Positions 47,121-57,173 of a stretch of DNA of 64,000 nucleotides are shown here, one piece after another (position 1 is the first letter of the stretch; each line of letters begins with the position of its first letter). Below the pieces are notes generated by a model. The model did not search any database. It saw only the letters and a program-made list of their open reading frames with translations, and was not told the origin of the DNA. Position numbers and translations under genes: made by a program. The DNA comes from Actinophytocola xanthii (GTDB lineage Bacteria > Actinomycetota > Actinomycetes > Mycobacteriales > Pseudonocardiaceae), in assembly GCF_001921205.1 (NCBI RefSeq), contig NZ_MSIE01000004.1:178234-242233 (forward strand), given 5' to 3'.

Positions 47121-48175
47121 TGCCCACGCCCACCCTGCGAAGAGCCACCTTCCGACTGGCCGTGCCGCCGGTCTCCGGCGTGCTGCGACCGCGCGGGATC
47201 GCGGTCTGCCTGGTGCTGCTCGGCGCCGGGTTCCTCCTGTTCTGCCTGGGCATGACGATCGGCGACTACCGGCTGAGCCTGGGCGAGGTCGCGGCGGCGC
47301 TGGTGAGCCGGGGCGACTACTACGACCAGGTGGTGGTCTACGACTGGCGCATGCCGCGCGCGTTGGTGGGCCTGCTGGTCGGCGTCGCGTTCGGCATGTC
47401 CGGGGCCCTGTTCCAGACCATCACCCGCAACCCGCTGGCGAGCCCCGACGTCATCGGCATCTCGGCCGGCGCAACCGTGGCGGTGGTCGGCGGGATCGTG
47501 CTCGGCATCGGCGCCGGACTCGGCACCCAGACTCTGGGGCTGGTCGGCGGCCTCGGCTCGGCGCTGCTGATCTACCTGCTCGCCTGGCGGCGCGGCACGA
47601 CCGGGTACCGCATCGTGCTCGTGGGGATCGGGATCAGCTGGATGTGCACCTCGGCGACCAGCTACCTGCTGGCCAGGGCGCAGCTGCACGACGCGCAGGC
47701 GGCCGCCGGCTGGCTGGTCGGCAACCTCAACGACGTCACCTGGAGCCATGCGGTGCCGCTGCTCGGGCCGACGGCGGTGCTCGTGCCGACCGCGCTGGTG
47801 CTCGCCGGTTGGCTGCGCACGCTGAGCCTCGGCGACGACGTCGCCATCGGCCTCGGCACGCCGGTACAGCTGGCCAGGCTCGTCCTGCTGCTGCTGGGGG
47901 TCGGCCTCATCACGTTCGGGACGGCGGCCGCGGGGCCGGTGGCCTTCGTCGCGCTCGCCGCACCGCAGATCGCCCGGCGCCTGGTCGGCCAGCCCACCCC
48001 GCCGCTGCTCGCCTCGGCGCTCACCGGCGCGGTGGTCGTGCTCGGCAGTGACCTGGTCGCCAGGACTCTGGTGCCCGAGACCCAGCTGCCGGTCGGCGTC
48101 GTCACCGGCGTGCTGGGCGCCCCGTTCCTGCTCTGGCTGCTGACCAGGGCCAACCGAGTCGGCTCCGGAGGGTGA
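47120..48175 (+). CDS. Ferric-siderophore ABC permease (FecCD family), subunit 2
   Basis: 351 residues with ten helices. Motifs parallel to subunit 1: [47 protein letters not shown] and [18 protein letters not shown] start overlaps the previous stop by one base, so the two are coupled. The reading frame is open far upstream inside subunit 1, but that part has no membrane character and is a shadow. Confidence 0.92.
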   Translation: MPTPTLRRATFRLAVPPVSGVLRPRGIAVCLVLLGAGFLLFCLGMTIGDYRLSLGEVAAALVSRGDYYDQVVVYDWRMPRALVGLLVGVAFGMSGALFQTITRNPLASPDVIGISAGATVAVVGGIVLGIGAGLGTQTLGLVGGLGSALLIYLLAWRRGTTGYRIVLVGIGISWMCTSATSYLLARAQLHDAQAAAGWLVGNLNDVTWSHAVPLLGPTAVLVPTALVLAGWLRTLSLGDDVAIGLGTPVQLARLVLLLLGVGLITFGTAAAGPVAFVALAAPQIARRLVGQPTPPLLASALTGAVVVLGSDLVARTLVPETQLPVGVVTGVLGAPFLLWLLTRANRVGSGG

Positions 48176-48176
48176 T

Positions 48177-48980
<804 letters not shown>

Positions 48981-49116
48981 ATATGTTCCATATGGACGGT
49001 CAGCGGCCTCTGCTTGACCGCGCCGTCCCAGATCCTTCGCGGCGCTCCGCACCGCGGTACTGACTGTCTACAGCGAACTCAATCGGCGCCTCCTCGTGCT
49101 CCGGCGCGTCACGCGT

Positions 49117-49335
49117 CTAGCGTCTGCTCACCCGACGGCTCTCGATCTCTGCGAGGGCGGCGGAGCTGACCTCGATCAGTTGACGCAGGGCCCCGGCGTC
49201 GAGCGCGAACTCGAAGTCGTAAGGTCCGTTTCCCATGGCGATGCACGCATCGCCCCGGCTGTCAATCCGGTAGCTCATCGGGCACCCGGCGGTGACCGCC
49301 ACCCATGACCCGATGACCGGGTTGATGCTCTCCAT
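49117..49335 (-). CDS. Small protein of unknown function, divergent from XRE/DUF397 pair
   Basis: 72 residues. It contains SYRIDSRGDACIAMGNG and a C-terminal helical part (DAGALRQLIEVSSAALAEIESR). I do not recognise it. Small genes of this kind sit beside DUF5753/DUF397 regulator pairs in many actinomycetes. ATG 49335; a 13-bp palindrome lies 15 bp upstream. Confidence 0.6.
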   Translation of the reverse strand: MESINPVIGSWVAVTAGCPMSYRIDSRGDACIAMGNGPYDFEFALDAGALRQLIEVSSAALAEIESRRVSRR

Positions 49336-49350
49336 GGAAAGCAAGATAGT

Positions 49351-49363
49351 TGGAAGGCTTCCA
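49351..49363. promoter_or_regulatory. 13-bp palindrome in the divergent XRE region
   Basis: TGGAAG-G-CTTCCA, perfect 6-bp arms. It lies between the small gene at 49335 (-) and the XRE gene (+), in an AT-richer patch, so it is a candidate operator for the XRE regulator. Confidence 0.45.
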
Positions 49364-49442
49364 TTCCGATATCGCCCGATCGTGGAATTCTTCAATCCGA
49401 GATTCACCGGAATACTGAACTTCCGTCAGCGGGAGGTGGATT

Positions 49443-50306
49443 TTGAACGGCATGGTGAGCCCCGTGCAGAGCAGGCGGCTGGCCCGAACGCTACGCCGGT
49501 GGCGCGAGCAGTCCGGGTACTCGGTCGAGCGAGCCGCCGCCGAGCTGCTCTGCGGTGCCGGGACGATCTCCCGCATGGAGACGGGCGCGAGCGCCGAACC
49601 GCTGCGCGTCAAGGCGGCGCTCGAGCTGTACGGCGCACCGACCGACCTGGTCCTGGAGATGATCGAGGCGGCCAAGCAGCGCCGCCGCCGCGGGGTGCTG
49701 CGCCGGCCGTACCACGACTTCGTCTCCCGCCCGTTCGCCGAGTACCTGGACCTGGAGAACGAGGCCGTCGAGCTGGCCTGCTTCCAGAGCGACATCGTGC
49801 ACGGCCTGCTGCAGACCGAGGAGTACGCCCGCGCCCTGATCCGCAGTGCCGGCGAGATCGTCGCTCCGGCCGAGGTCGACAAGTACCTGGCCCTGCGCAT
49901 GGACCGCCAGCAGCGGTTGCTCGGCGAGGACCCGCTGGCGTTGCGCGTTGTCCTGGTGGAAGGCGCGTTGTACACCCAGGTGGGTGGTGTTTCGGTGTTA
50001 CGCGAGCAGCTGCGGCACGTGCTGGACCTGGTCGACGAGCCCACCATCGCCGTGCGGGTCCTGCCGTTCACCGCGGGCGGCCACTCGGCCGTGGGCTGCA
50101 ACTTCAGCGTGCTCACCCTGCCCGGTCCTGGCGGTCCCCAACCCGAGGTCGTCTTCACGGAGAACCCGATGTCCTTCATTCTCCAGGATGACCATGCGGA
50201 GGTGGATAGAGCCGACCGCATATACGATCGCGTCTGGCGAATGTCCCTGGATACCGAAAGCTCCGCGGACATGATCGCCCGTGTAATCTCCACCCTCAAG
50301 GAATAA
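49443..50306 (+). CDS. XRE-family regulator with DUF5753 domain
   Basis: 287 residues. N-terminal helix-turn-helix (RRWREQSGYSVERAAAELLCG then ISRMETG), followed by DUF5753 (IVHGLLQTEEYARALIRSAG; LVEGALYTQVGG; VRVLPFTAGGHSAVGCNF). Such proteins, with DUF397 partners, control development in streptomycetes (BldB/AbaA/WhiJ-like systems). TTG at 49443 is 6 nt after GGGAGG; ATG at 49452 is an alternative but is spaced too far. Confidence 0.9.
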   Translation: MNGMVSPVQSRRLARTLRRWREQSGYSVERAAAELLCGAGTISRMETGASAEPLRVKAALELYGAPTDLVLEMIEAAKQRRRRGVLRRPYHDFVSRPFAEYLDLENEAVELACFQSDIVHGLLQTEEYARALIRSAGEIVAPAEVDKYLALRMDRQQRLLGEDPLALRVVLVEGALYTQVGGVSVLREQLRHVLDLVDEPTIAVRVLPFTAGGHSAVGCNFSVLTLPGPGGPQPEVVFTENPMSFILQDDHAEVDRADRIYDRVWRMSLDTESSADMIARVISTLKE

Positions 50307-50326
50307 TCGCACACACAGGGGAAAGA

Positions 50327-50497
50327 ATGAACACCGAGAACAAATGGCGGAAGAGCTCCACGTCTGTGGCCAACGGGTCGTGCGTCGAGCTCGCCTACGA
50401 CGGCGCGGTGCGGGACAGCAAGAACCCGACCGGCCCGGTGCTCGCGGTGGACGTGTCAGCGTTCGTCGACGCGGTGAAGAGCCTCGCCTCCCGCTGA
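50327..50497 (+). CDS. DUF397 protein
   Basis: 56 residues with the family signature WRKSSTSVANGSCVELA, the VRDSKNPTGPVLAV strand and a C-terminal F-V-D-A-V-K segment. It lies 20 bp after the DUF5753 regulator, its usual partner; the pair often behaves as regulator and antagonist. GGGGAAAG precedes ATG. Confidence 0.9.
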   Translation: MNTENKWRKSSTSVANGSCVELAYDGAVRDSKNPTGPVLAVDVSAFVDAVKSLASR

Positions 50498-50513
50498 GCG
50501 GGAGACGAGGCTC
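50479..50513. terminator. Bidirectional terminator hairpin across the DUF397 stop codon
   Basis: GAGCCTCG-C-CTCCCGC (50479-50494) pairs with GCGGGAG-A-CGAGGCTC (50498-50513) around the TGA stop as the loop, with one internal mismatch. It lies between two convergent genes, 10 bp before the chitinase stop. Confidence 0.75.
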
Positions 50514-50523
50514 GTCGTCGGTC

Positions 50524-51789
50524 CTACCGCCTCAGGCCGTTGCGCATGGCGGTGATCAGCTCGCCGTTCGCCGTGTCACCGGACAGCTCCCAGAAGAACG
50601 CTCCGCCGAGTCCCTGTTGGTTCGCGTAGCTCATCTTTCCGCTGATCGTCGCGGGGGTGTCGTAGCTCCACCACTGGTTCCCGCAGTGCGCGTACGCCGT
50701 GCCGCCCACCGTTCCGGTCGCCGGGCACCGGGTCTTGAGGACCTTGTAGTCCTCGATGCCCGCCTCGTAGGTGCCCGGAGCGGCACCGGTCGCCGAGCCG
50801 CCCGGCGCGCTCTGGGTGACACCGGTCCACCCGCGACCGTAGAAACCGATCCCCAGCAACAACTTCTCCGCCGGGACACCCTTGCCGCGCAGCTTCTGGA
50901 TGGCGGCGTCGGAGTTGAACCCGTCGGCGGGGATACCGGGGTAGGCCCGCAGCGGCGAGTGTGGGGCGGTGGGACCGTCGGCGTCGAAGGCGCCGAAGTA
51001 GTCGTAGGTCATCACGTTGTACCAGTTGAGGTACTGCGCGGCACCGCCGTAGTCCGCCGCGTCGATCTTGCCACCGTTCGAGCCGTCGGCGGTGATGGCC
51101 GCGGTCACGAGGTTGTCCGAGCCGAAGCGAGCGCGCACCGCGCTCATCAGGTTGCGGAACGAGGCGAACCCGCTGGTGTCACAGGTGAGACCGCACGCGT
51201 TGGGGTACTCCCAGTCGATGTCGATCCCGTCGAACACGTCGGCCCAGCGCGGGTCCTCCACCAGCCGGTAGCACGACTCGGCGAACGCGGCGGGGTTCTG
51301 CGCCGCGGCGCCGAAGCCGCCCGACCAGGACCAACCGCCGAAGGAGAACAGCACCTTCAGCCCGGGGTACATCCGCTTGAGCTTGCGCAGCTGGTTGAAG
51401 TTGCCGCGCAGTGCTCCGGCGTCCCAGGTGTCGGCCACACCGTCCACACTGGAGGCGGCGTCGTAGAACCGGTCATAGTCGGCGTAGGCGTCGCCGATCT
51501 GGCACTGGCCGTTGGTCACATTGCCGAAGGCGTAGTTGATGTGGGTCAGCTTCGCCGCCGACCCGCTCGTGTGGATGTTCTTCACGTGGTAGTTGCGGCC
51601 GTACACGCCCCACTGGACGAAGTAGCCGAGGTTCTTCTTCGCCGCCCTCGCCTTGCCGCTGGCGGCGGCGGGAGTGGCCTGGGTGTCTGGCTGCGGGCTC
51701 GCGCCCTGTGCGGGGCTGACGGCCGTGCCGAGGACGAGGGCCAGTACGGCCGTCATCAACACCGGTAGGCGCCATGTTTTCCCGGTCAT
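50524..51789 (-). CDS. Secreted GH18 chitinase
   Basis: 421-residue exported family 18 glycosyl hydrolase. A signal peptide (cleaved near AQGAS) and a short linker precede the catalytic TIM barrel. The signature DGIDIDWEYP holds the catalytic Glu (DxxDxDxE). Also present are LFSFGGWSWS, the YNVMTYDYFGAFD barrel strand and the C-terminal GGAFFWELSGD. No chitin-binding module is seen. DasR-type dre boxes lie upstream, so induction by chitin-derived GlcNAc is expected. Confidence 0.95.
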   Translation of the reverse strand: MTGKTWRLPVLMTAVLALVLGTAVSPAQGASPQPDTQATPAAASGKARAAKKNLGYFVQWGVYGRNYHVKNIHTSGSAAKLTHINYAFGNVTNGQCQIGDAYADYDRFYDAASSVDGVADTWDAGALRGNFNQLRKLKRMYPGLKVLFSFGGWSWSGGFGAAAQNPAAFAESCYRLVEDPRWADVFDGIDIDWEYPNACGLTCDTSGFASFRNLMSAVRARFGSDNLVTAAITADGSNGGKIDAADYGGAAQYLNWYNVMTYDYFGAFDADGPTAPHSPLRAYPGIPADGFNSDAAIQKLRGKGVPAEKLLLGIGFYGRGWTGVTQSAPGGSATGAAPGTYEAGIEDYKVLKTRCPATGTVGGTAYAHCGNQWWSYDTPATISGKMSYANQQGLGGAFFWELSGDTANGELITAMRNGLRR

Positions 51790-51842
51790 CGTTCTCCTCG
51801 TGGGTGCAGGGGGCCAGCGCGGGAGATCCGATTCCCACTATG

Positions 51843-51854
51843 TGGTCTAGACCA
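51843..51854. promoter_or_regulatory. DasR-type dre box upstream of chitinase
   Basis: TGGTCTAGACCA equals the core of the dre consensus ACTGGTCTAGACCACT; with flanks it is a 14-bp perfect palindrome (51842-51855). It lies 54 bp before the chitinase ATG, where Streptomyces chitinase genes carry such 12-bp repeats. Confidence 0.85.
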
Positions 51855-51866
51855 CGTAACGTCAAG

Positions 51867-51878
51867 AGGTCTGGACCA
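51867..51878. promoter_or_regulatory. Second dre-like repeat
   Basis: AGGTCTGGACCA differs from the first box at two positions and starts 24 bp after it. A pair of 12-bp direct repeats overlapping the promoter is the pattern of known streptomycete chitinase genes. Confidence 0.7.
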
Positions 51879-51895
51879 GCTGCTCCGCCTCGGGC

Positions 51896-52231
51896 TCAGG
51901 CCGGACGGGGCGCGTACATGATGACCGCCACCCCGAGCAGGCACAGGCCGGCGCCGAGCAGGTCGAACCGGTCCGGGCGGAAGCCGTCCACCAGAACGCC
52001 CCAGGCGAGCGAGCCAGCGACGAAGACGCCCCCGTAGGCGGCGAGGATCCGCCCGAAGTGGGCCTGCGGCTGGAAGGCGGCGACGAAGCCGTAGGCACCC
52101 AGGGCGAGCACTCCGGCCGCCACCCAGAGCAACCCGCGGTGCTCCCGTACCCCCTGCCAGACCAGCCAGGCGCCGCCGATCTCGGCCACGGCGGCCAGCA
52201 GGAACAGGACGAGCGAGCGCGCGATGAGCAT
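51896..52231 (-). CDS. YnfA/UPF0060 family membrane protein
   Basis: 111 residues, four membrane helices of the UPF0060 fold. Family features: [21 protein letters not shown], the [18 protein letters not shown] helix, [14 protein letters not shown] and the [21 protein letters not shown] ending. The fold resembles small multidrug-resistance proteins; its function is not known. ATG 52231. Confidence 0.9.
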   Translation of the reverse strand: MLIARSLVLFLLAAVAEIGGAWLVWQGVREHRGLLWVAAGVLALGAYGFVAAFQPQAHFGRILAAYGGVFVAGSLAWGVLVDGFRPDRFDLLGAGLCLLGVAVIMYAPRPA

Positions 52232-52323
52232 GGCGCACCGTAACCCGCCTCGTCGGTGGTCCCCGCCCACCGGCCGGGCGTTCTTGCTAAGTTCAGCGAA
52301 CTAACGAGGACGGGGGTCTCCGC

Positions 52324-53337
52324 ATGTCACAGGCCTGGACCGAGCCTGGCGCCTTCGAGGTCGGCGAGGGGGTGTGGCGCATCCCGCTGCCGTTGCCCAC
52401 CGACGGCCTGCGGGCGGTGAACGTGTACGCCCTGCGCACGGGTAGCGGCCTGGTCCTCGTGGACTCCGGCTGGGCCCTCGACGTGGCGCGGACCCAGCTC
52501 GAGCAGTCGCTTGGCTCGATCGGGTACGACCTGGCCGACATCACCCGGTTCCTGGTCACCCACGCCCACCGCGACCACTACACGCTCGCGATCACCCTGC
52601 GCAGGCTGTTCGGTGCGAAGGTGGCCCTGGGGATCGGGGAGCAGCCGTCGCTCGAGCGGATCATGTCCGGCCGGATGGACGGGCAGGCCCGGGCGATGGT
52701 GCGCTGGGGAGCGGGTGAGCTCATGCGCAGGTGGACCGAGGAGTTCGGCGGCCGCGACGCGGCGCGCTCCCAGTCGGTCTACGAGAACCCGGACGAATGG
52801 CTGGACGGCACCACCAAGATCGACCTCGGCGAGCGGACGCTGGTCGCCCTGCCGACGCCCGGCCACACCCAGGGGCACGTCGTGTTCGTCGACGAGCAGG
52901 CGGGGGTGTTGTTCGCCGGGGACCACGTGCTGCCCCACATCACGCCGTCGATCGGCTTCGAGCCCGAGGTCGAGCCGCTGGCGCTGCGCGACTACCTCGA
53001 CAGCCTCCAGCTGGTGCGCTCCTACCCCGACCTGCGGCTGCTGCCCGCGCACGGGCCGGTCGCGCCGAGCGTGCACGCCCGGGTCGACGAGCTGCTCGAC
53101 CACCACGAGGAGCGCCTCGCCGCCACCCTGGACGCCGTTCGGAACGGCGCGGCCACCGCCTACGAGGCCGCGCTGCGGCTGGGCTGGACGCGTCGGCAGC
53201 GACGGTTCGCCGACCTCGACCTGTTCAACCAGACGCTGGCGGCCGGTGAGACCGCCGCGCACCTCGACCTGCTGGTGGCACGCGGCGAACTCCGGGCTTC
53301 CACAGTAGACGGTGTGACCGAGTACTCGATCGGGTAA
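52324..53337 (+). CDS. MBL-fold metallo-hydrolase
   Basis: 337-residue metallo-beta-lactamase-fold enzyme. Zinc motif VTHAHRDHYT (HxHxDH), then LPTPGHTQGHVVF (His), LFAGDHVLP (Asp) and LLPAHGP (His). A C-terminal ~80-residue helical extension is typical of the group annotated as glyoxalase II-like hydrolases. Substrate unknown. Confidence 0.92.
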   Translation: MSQAWTEPGAFEVGEGVWRIPLPLPTDGLRAVNVYALRTGSGLVLVDSGWALDVARTQLEQSLGSIGYDLADITRFLVTHAHRDHYTLAITLRRLFGAKVALGIGEQPSLERIMSGRMDGQARAMVRWGAGELMRRWTEEFGGRDAARSQSVYENPDEWLDGTTKIDLGERTLVALPTPGHTQGHVVFVDEQAGVLFAGDHVLPHITPSIGFEPEVEPLALRDYLDSLQLVRSYPDLRLLPAHGPVAPSVHARVDELLDHHEERLAATLDAVRNGAATAYEAALRLGWTRRQRRFADLDLFNQTLAAGETAAHLDLLVARGELRASTVDGVTEYSIG

Positions 53338-53351
53338 GGGGAAGTTCCAGA

Positions 53352-53564
53352 TCAGTCCTCAGTGGACTCGCCAACGGGCCGGTCCAGCCGGTCGAGCCCG
53401 AGCATCGCGAGCAGGTTCGCGCAGTCCTGCGGGTCGCTGGAGTGGTACGCGACGGTCTGCGCGGCCTTGCGGTTCTGCACCGCGTAGTGGATCTTCTCGC
53501 TCGCCCGTGCTTCGGCGAAGCGTCCCTGCTCGATCGTCGGGCTGGCGTGTCTTGCCCAGGTCAT
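53352..53564 (-). CDS. Small protein of unknown function
   Basis: 70 residues: TWARHASPTIEQGRFAEARASEK at the start and AYHSSDPQDCANLLAMLGLDRL near the end. No domain recognised. AAAGG precedes the ATG at 53564. It converges with the MBL gene, 14 bp apart. The 242 bp upstream, towards the SWIM gene, show only an imperfect CCAGCCGG/CCGGCTGG repeat (53723-53768) and no gene. Confidence 0.5.
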   Translation of the reverse strand: MTWARHASPTIEQGRFAEARASEKIHYAVQNRKAAQTVAYHSSDPQDCANLLAMLGLDRLDRPVGESTED

Positions 53565-53806
53565 GCGGAACCTTTCTGGTTGGCTCACCGGCGGTTCGGC
53601 GAGCACTGCGTGGCAGCGTCATCGCCGAGTGCTGGTGGGCGACGACGGCCCTCCGTGGCCCCACCGGCACCTCGCCGGGGGGATCCCGACCTCGAAATCC
53701 TGACAGTACGCCGGGTGCCACACCAGCCGGACGGCGCAGGGTCGATCCCGCCCGGCGGCACCGGCTGGGGTGCCATACCAGGTGGGCGCCCGGTTTGCAA
53801 AGGCGA

Positions 53807-54646
53807 TTAACTGTTTTTCCCAGTGTTCCCGGTATTGCCGATTTCTACGGTGTGCGGCCGGGTGCTCACGGGCAGTCCCCGTCCGGGGGTGCCGTGAGGG
53901 GGCGGCACCCGCTCTTCGCGGTCACCGTCCGTGTCCGTCCTACGCCGGTCGAGTAGCTCACGGGCGCGCCGGACGGCTCGTTCGGCGGCGCGAGCCACCG
54001 CCTCCGGGTCCACCCCCGGCGCCGGCGGAACCCGCAGGAGGGGCACCGCCGGCGCGGGCTCCGGTGCGGGCGGCGCCGCCCCCGTTGTGCTTCGCGCCGC
54101 GCGGATCCGCAGCTGCTCGGTCAGTTCCCGGCGTTCCCGGCCGCGCAGGAGCAGGAGCACGAACGGGTCGCCGTCGAGCAGCCACGCCACCTGGAAGCAG
54201 ATGGCCGCGGCGTGCTGGCAGAGCTCCCAGTCCGGGCAGTCACACTCCGCACGCAGGTCACCAATCCCCGGCAGCAGTCGGACCTCGGCGTCGGCAGCCG
54301 CCTCGACGAGGTCCCGTGGCATGTCCCGGTCGAGCAGCGCGGCGAGGTGCCCGGCCTTACCGGCGACCTCGTCGAGGAACCGGCTCCACTCGTCCGCGCC
54401 GAGCGGGTCGACCACGACGGCCGTGTCGTGGACCTCGTCCACGTCGGAGACCTGCGCGGTGATCCGTCCCGGGCTGACCGTGATCGGGCCGACCCGGCCG
54501 GCGCCGGCGTGCAGCCGTCCGCGCCGCAGCGGCTCCTGGCCCAGCGCGGTGTCGGTCACGGCCTGGACCCAGGATCGACCCCACCAGGTGCGGGCCGGCC
54601 GCCGCCGGCCGGCCGGGAACGCGGGAAAGCCGACGGCCTCGCTCAC
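53807..54646 (-). CDS. SWIM zinc-finger protein, partner of the SNF2 helicase
   Basis: 279 residues. An N-terminal domain (TWWGRSWVQAVTDTALGQEPLRRG) leads to a SWIM zinc finger with C-x-C...C-x-H ligands in ECDCPDWELCQHAAAICFQVAW near residues 130-152. The C-terminal half is Pro/Ala/Arg-rich. SWIM proteins often bind DNA or recombination factors and are commonly encoded beside bacterial SNF2 helicases. GTG at 54646 overlaps the helicase stop by 4 nt. Confidence 0.85.
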   Translation of the reverse strand: MSEAVGFPAFPAGRRRPARTWWGRSWVQAVTDTALGQEPLRRGRLHAGAGRVGPITVSPGRITAQVSDVDEVHDTAVVVDPLGADEWSRFLDEVAGKAGHLAALLDRDMPRDLVEAAADAEVRLLPGIGDLRAECDCPDWELCQHAAAICFQVAWLLDGDPFVLLLLRGRERRELTEQLRIRAARSTTGAAPPAPEPAPAVPLLRVPPAPGVDPEAVARAAERAVRRARELLDRRRTDTDGDREERVPPPHGTPGRGLPVSTRPHTVEIGNTGNTGKNS

Positions 54647-57159
54647 CACCCACCCCGCAGTTCCACCAGCGCGGCCAACTCGGCGTCGGACAGCTCGGTC
54701 AGCTCCGCGCCGTCCGTCTCCGCCGGGTCCAGCACGGCCGATGCGAGGTCCTTCTTGGCCTCCAGCAGCTCCGCGATCCGGTCCTCCACGGTGCCCTCCG
54801 CGATCAGGCGGTGCACCTGGACCGGCCGCTGTTGCCCGATCCGGTACGCGCGGTCGGTGGCCTGGGCCTCGACGGCGGGGTTCCACCAGCGGTCGTAGTG
54901 CACGACGTGGTCCGCGCGGGTGAGGGTCAGCCCGGTCCCGGCGGCCCGGAGCGAGAGCAGGAACACCGGGGGGTCGGCCGAGTCCTGGAAACGCCGGACC
55001 AACTCGTCGCGTTGCGCTACCGGGGTACCCCCGTGCAACAGCTGGACCGGCACGTTGCACCGGCCCAGATGCGTTGCGAGCAGCCGCGCCATCGCAACGT
55101 ACTGGGTGAACACGAGCAGGGCCCCGCCCTCCGCCCGTACGGTGCCCACCAGCTCGTCGAGCAGCTCGAGCTTGCCGGAACGCCCGGCCAGCGGGCCCGT
55201 CTCGCCCAGGTACTGGGCGGGGTGGTTGCAGATCTGTTTGAGCGCGGTCAGCAGCGCCAGCACCAGCCCGCGGCGTTGCATCCCGCCCGCGCTCCGGATC
55301 TGGGCCATGGTCTCCGCCACCACGGCCCGGTAGAGCCCCGCCTGCTCGGCGGTCAGCCGGACCGGCCGGTCGGTCTCGGTTTTGGGCGGCAGCTCGGGCG
55401 CGATGCCCGGGTCGCTCTTGCGGCGCCGCAGCAGGAACGGCCGGACCAGCCGGGAGAGCCGGTCGGCGGCGGGGCCGTCGCCCGCGGCCACCGGCCCGGC
55501 CCACCGGGAGCGGAACGAGCCGAGGGAGCCGAGCAGGCCGGGCGTGGTCCAGTCCAGGATCGCCCACAGCTCGGTCAGGTCGTTCTCCACCGGGGTGCCG
55601 GTCAGCGCGACCCGCGCCGCGGCGGGGATGCGCCGCAGCGCTCGCGCCGTCTCCGAGCCGGGGTTCTTCACGTGCTGTGCCTCGTCGGCGACGACGAGGT
55701 CCCAACCGCCGGTGGCGAGGCGGTCGGCGTCGGTGCGCATCGTGCCGTAGGTGGTGAGCACGAAGCCCGGGGTGCCGGCGGCCGGGGGAAGCGCCCGGTC
55801 CGCCCCGTGGAAGCGGGTGACCGGGATGCCCGGTGCGAAGCGGCGGATCTCGCGTTCCCAGGTGCCCAGCAGCGACGCGGGGGAGACGACCAGCGTCGGG
55901 CCGGCCATGCGGTGCAGGTGCAGCGCGATCAGCGTCACGGTCTTGCCGAGCCCCATGTCGTCGGCGAGGCAGCCGCCGAGGCCAAGCGCGGTCATCCGGG
56001 CGAGCCAGCGCAGGCCGTGCAGCTGGTAGTCGCGCAGTGTCGCGGCGAGCGCCGGCGGCTGGTCGACCGGCTCCTCCGCCAGCCGCTCACGCAGTCGCTC
56101 CCACGGTCTGCCCGGCGCGACCGGCACCCACTCGCCGTCGATGCGGACCGCGCCGGTGAGCGCCGCGCCGAGCGCGTCGATCGCGGGCAGCGGCGGCAGA
56201 ACCCGCTCGCGAGCCTTGCGCACGAAATCCGGGGCGGCCAGCGCCCAGCCGCCCCGCAACCGCACCACCGGCCGGTGGGCCCGCGCCAGCTCGTCCAGCT
56301 CCCGCTCGGTCAGCGGCTCGCCGCCGGCGCTCAACTGCCAGCTGAGCTCGAACAGCTCGCCAGGGCCGAAGGCGGCGCGCTCGTCGTCCCCGCCGCGCAC
56401 CGCGACCCGGGCCGCCAGGTCCCGGGACAGCTCACGCGGCCAGTGCACGTCGATGCCCGCCTCGGCGAGCCGTGCGCCGCCGGCCCCGAGCAGGTCGAGC
56501 ACCTCGGCGTCGTCGAGCACGAGCCGGTCGGGGACGGCCAGGTCGAGCAGCCGGTGCAGTGGCGGCCACACCCCGGCGGCCCGGCGCAGCGCGAGCACGG
56601 CCTCCGGGTCGTGGCCCCAGCGCTCGACGAGGTCGGCGAGGGTGGCGCCGGTGTGCACCTGCACCACGACGGTGAACGGTCCGGCGGAGAGGTCCCCTCC
56701 GGGTACCTCGACGCGCAGCGACACCCGCTCCAGGGCCAGTGCCTCGGCCCAGGCCCGCAGCTCCGGCACCTGGTGGACGGCGGCGCCGGCGAAGGCCGGG
56801 CCGTCGTCCACCCTGGTCAGTACGTCCGCGACCGCGTCCAGCAACGGCTGCTCCAGCAACGGCTGCTCCAGTTCGGACGGCTCAAGTGGACATACCCGCC
56901 AGGCGTCGTGGCCGGCAGGGGTGACCGTGGGCAGCAGGCGGCCCTGGGCCACCAGCCGCAGCGCGGTGTGCGCCGCGGCGGACCAGGCCGCCATGGACGG
57001 GTCGCCGGGTAGGGCGTGCAGCAGCAGCGGCAGCGCCTCGGCGATGGGGAGCCGGATGGTCCGGTCCCGGTCGGTGAACACGACATGGCCCTGCCGGGGC
57101 GGGTCCGCCGGCGCGATGCCCGCGGCCCACCCCCGCAGGTCCGCCGGGGTCAGCGGCAC
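54643..57159 (-). CDS. SNF2-family DNA helicase/translocase
   Basis: 838 residues. An N-terminal bacterial SNF2-associated region of ~400 residues precedes the ATPase. Motif I DDMGLGKTV, motif Ia SPASLLGTWEREI, motif II VVADEAQHVKNP (DEAQ), motif III LTGTPVEN, motif V SLRAAGTGLTLT and motif VI AQATDRAYRIGQ are all intact. Likely role: ATP-driven DNA remodelling or repair, with the SWIM protein. GTG 57159 has GAGGAGG upstream; the frame runs further into the permease gene without support. No nuclease or methylase is adjacent. Confidence 0.93.
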   Translation of the reverse strand: MPLTPADLRGWAAGIAPADPPRQGHVVFTDRDRTIRLPIAEALPLLLHALPGDPSMAAWSAAAHTALRLVAQGRLLPTVTPAGHDAWRVCPLEPSELEQPLLEQPLLDAVADVLTRVDDGPAFAGAAVHQVPELRAWAEALALERVSLRVEVPGGDLSAGPFTVVVQVHTGATLADLVERWGHDPEAVLALRRAAGVWPPLHRLLDLAVPDRLVLDDAEVLDLLGAGGARLAEAGIDVHWPRELSRDLAARVAVRGGDDERAAFGPGELFELSWQLSAGGEPLTERELDELARAHRPVVRLRGGWALAAPDFVRKARERVLPPLPAIDALGAALTGAVRIDGEWVPVAPGRPWERLRERLAEEPVDQPPALAATLRDYQLHGLRWLARMTALGLGGCLADDMGLGKTVTLIALHLHRMAGPTLVVSPASLLGTWEREIRRFAPGIPVTRFHGADRALPPAAGTPGFVLTTYGTMRTDADRLATGGWDLVVADEAQHVKNPGSETARALRRIPAAARVALTGTPVENDLTELWAILDWTTPGLLGSLGSFRSRWAGPVAAGDGPAADRLSRLVRPFLLRRRKSDPGIAPELPPKTETDRPVRLTAEQAGLYRAVVAETMAQIRSAGGMQRRGLVLALLTALKQICNHPAQYLGETGPLAGRSGKLELLDELVGTVRAEGGALLVFTQYVAMARLLATHLGRCNVPVQLLHGGTPVAQRDELVRRFQDSADPPVFLLSLRAAGTGLTLTRADHVVHYDRWWNPAVEAQATDRAYRIGQQRPVQVHRLIAEGTVEDRIAELLEAKKDLASAVLDPAETDGAELTELSDAELAALVELRGGW

Positions 57160-57173
57160 CTGCTCAGTCCTCC

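Noticed and set aside
46181..48175. 664-codon frame as a fused permease
   Set aside because: The first ~313 codons overlap permease 1 and lack membrane helices; the real second permease starts at GTG 47120.
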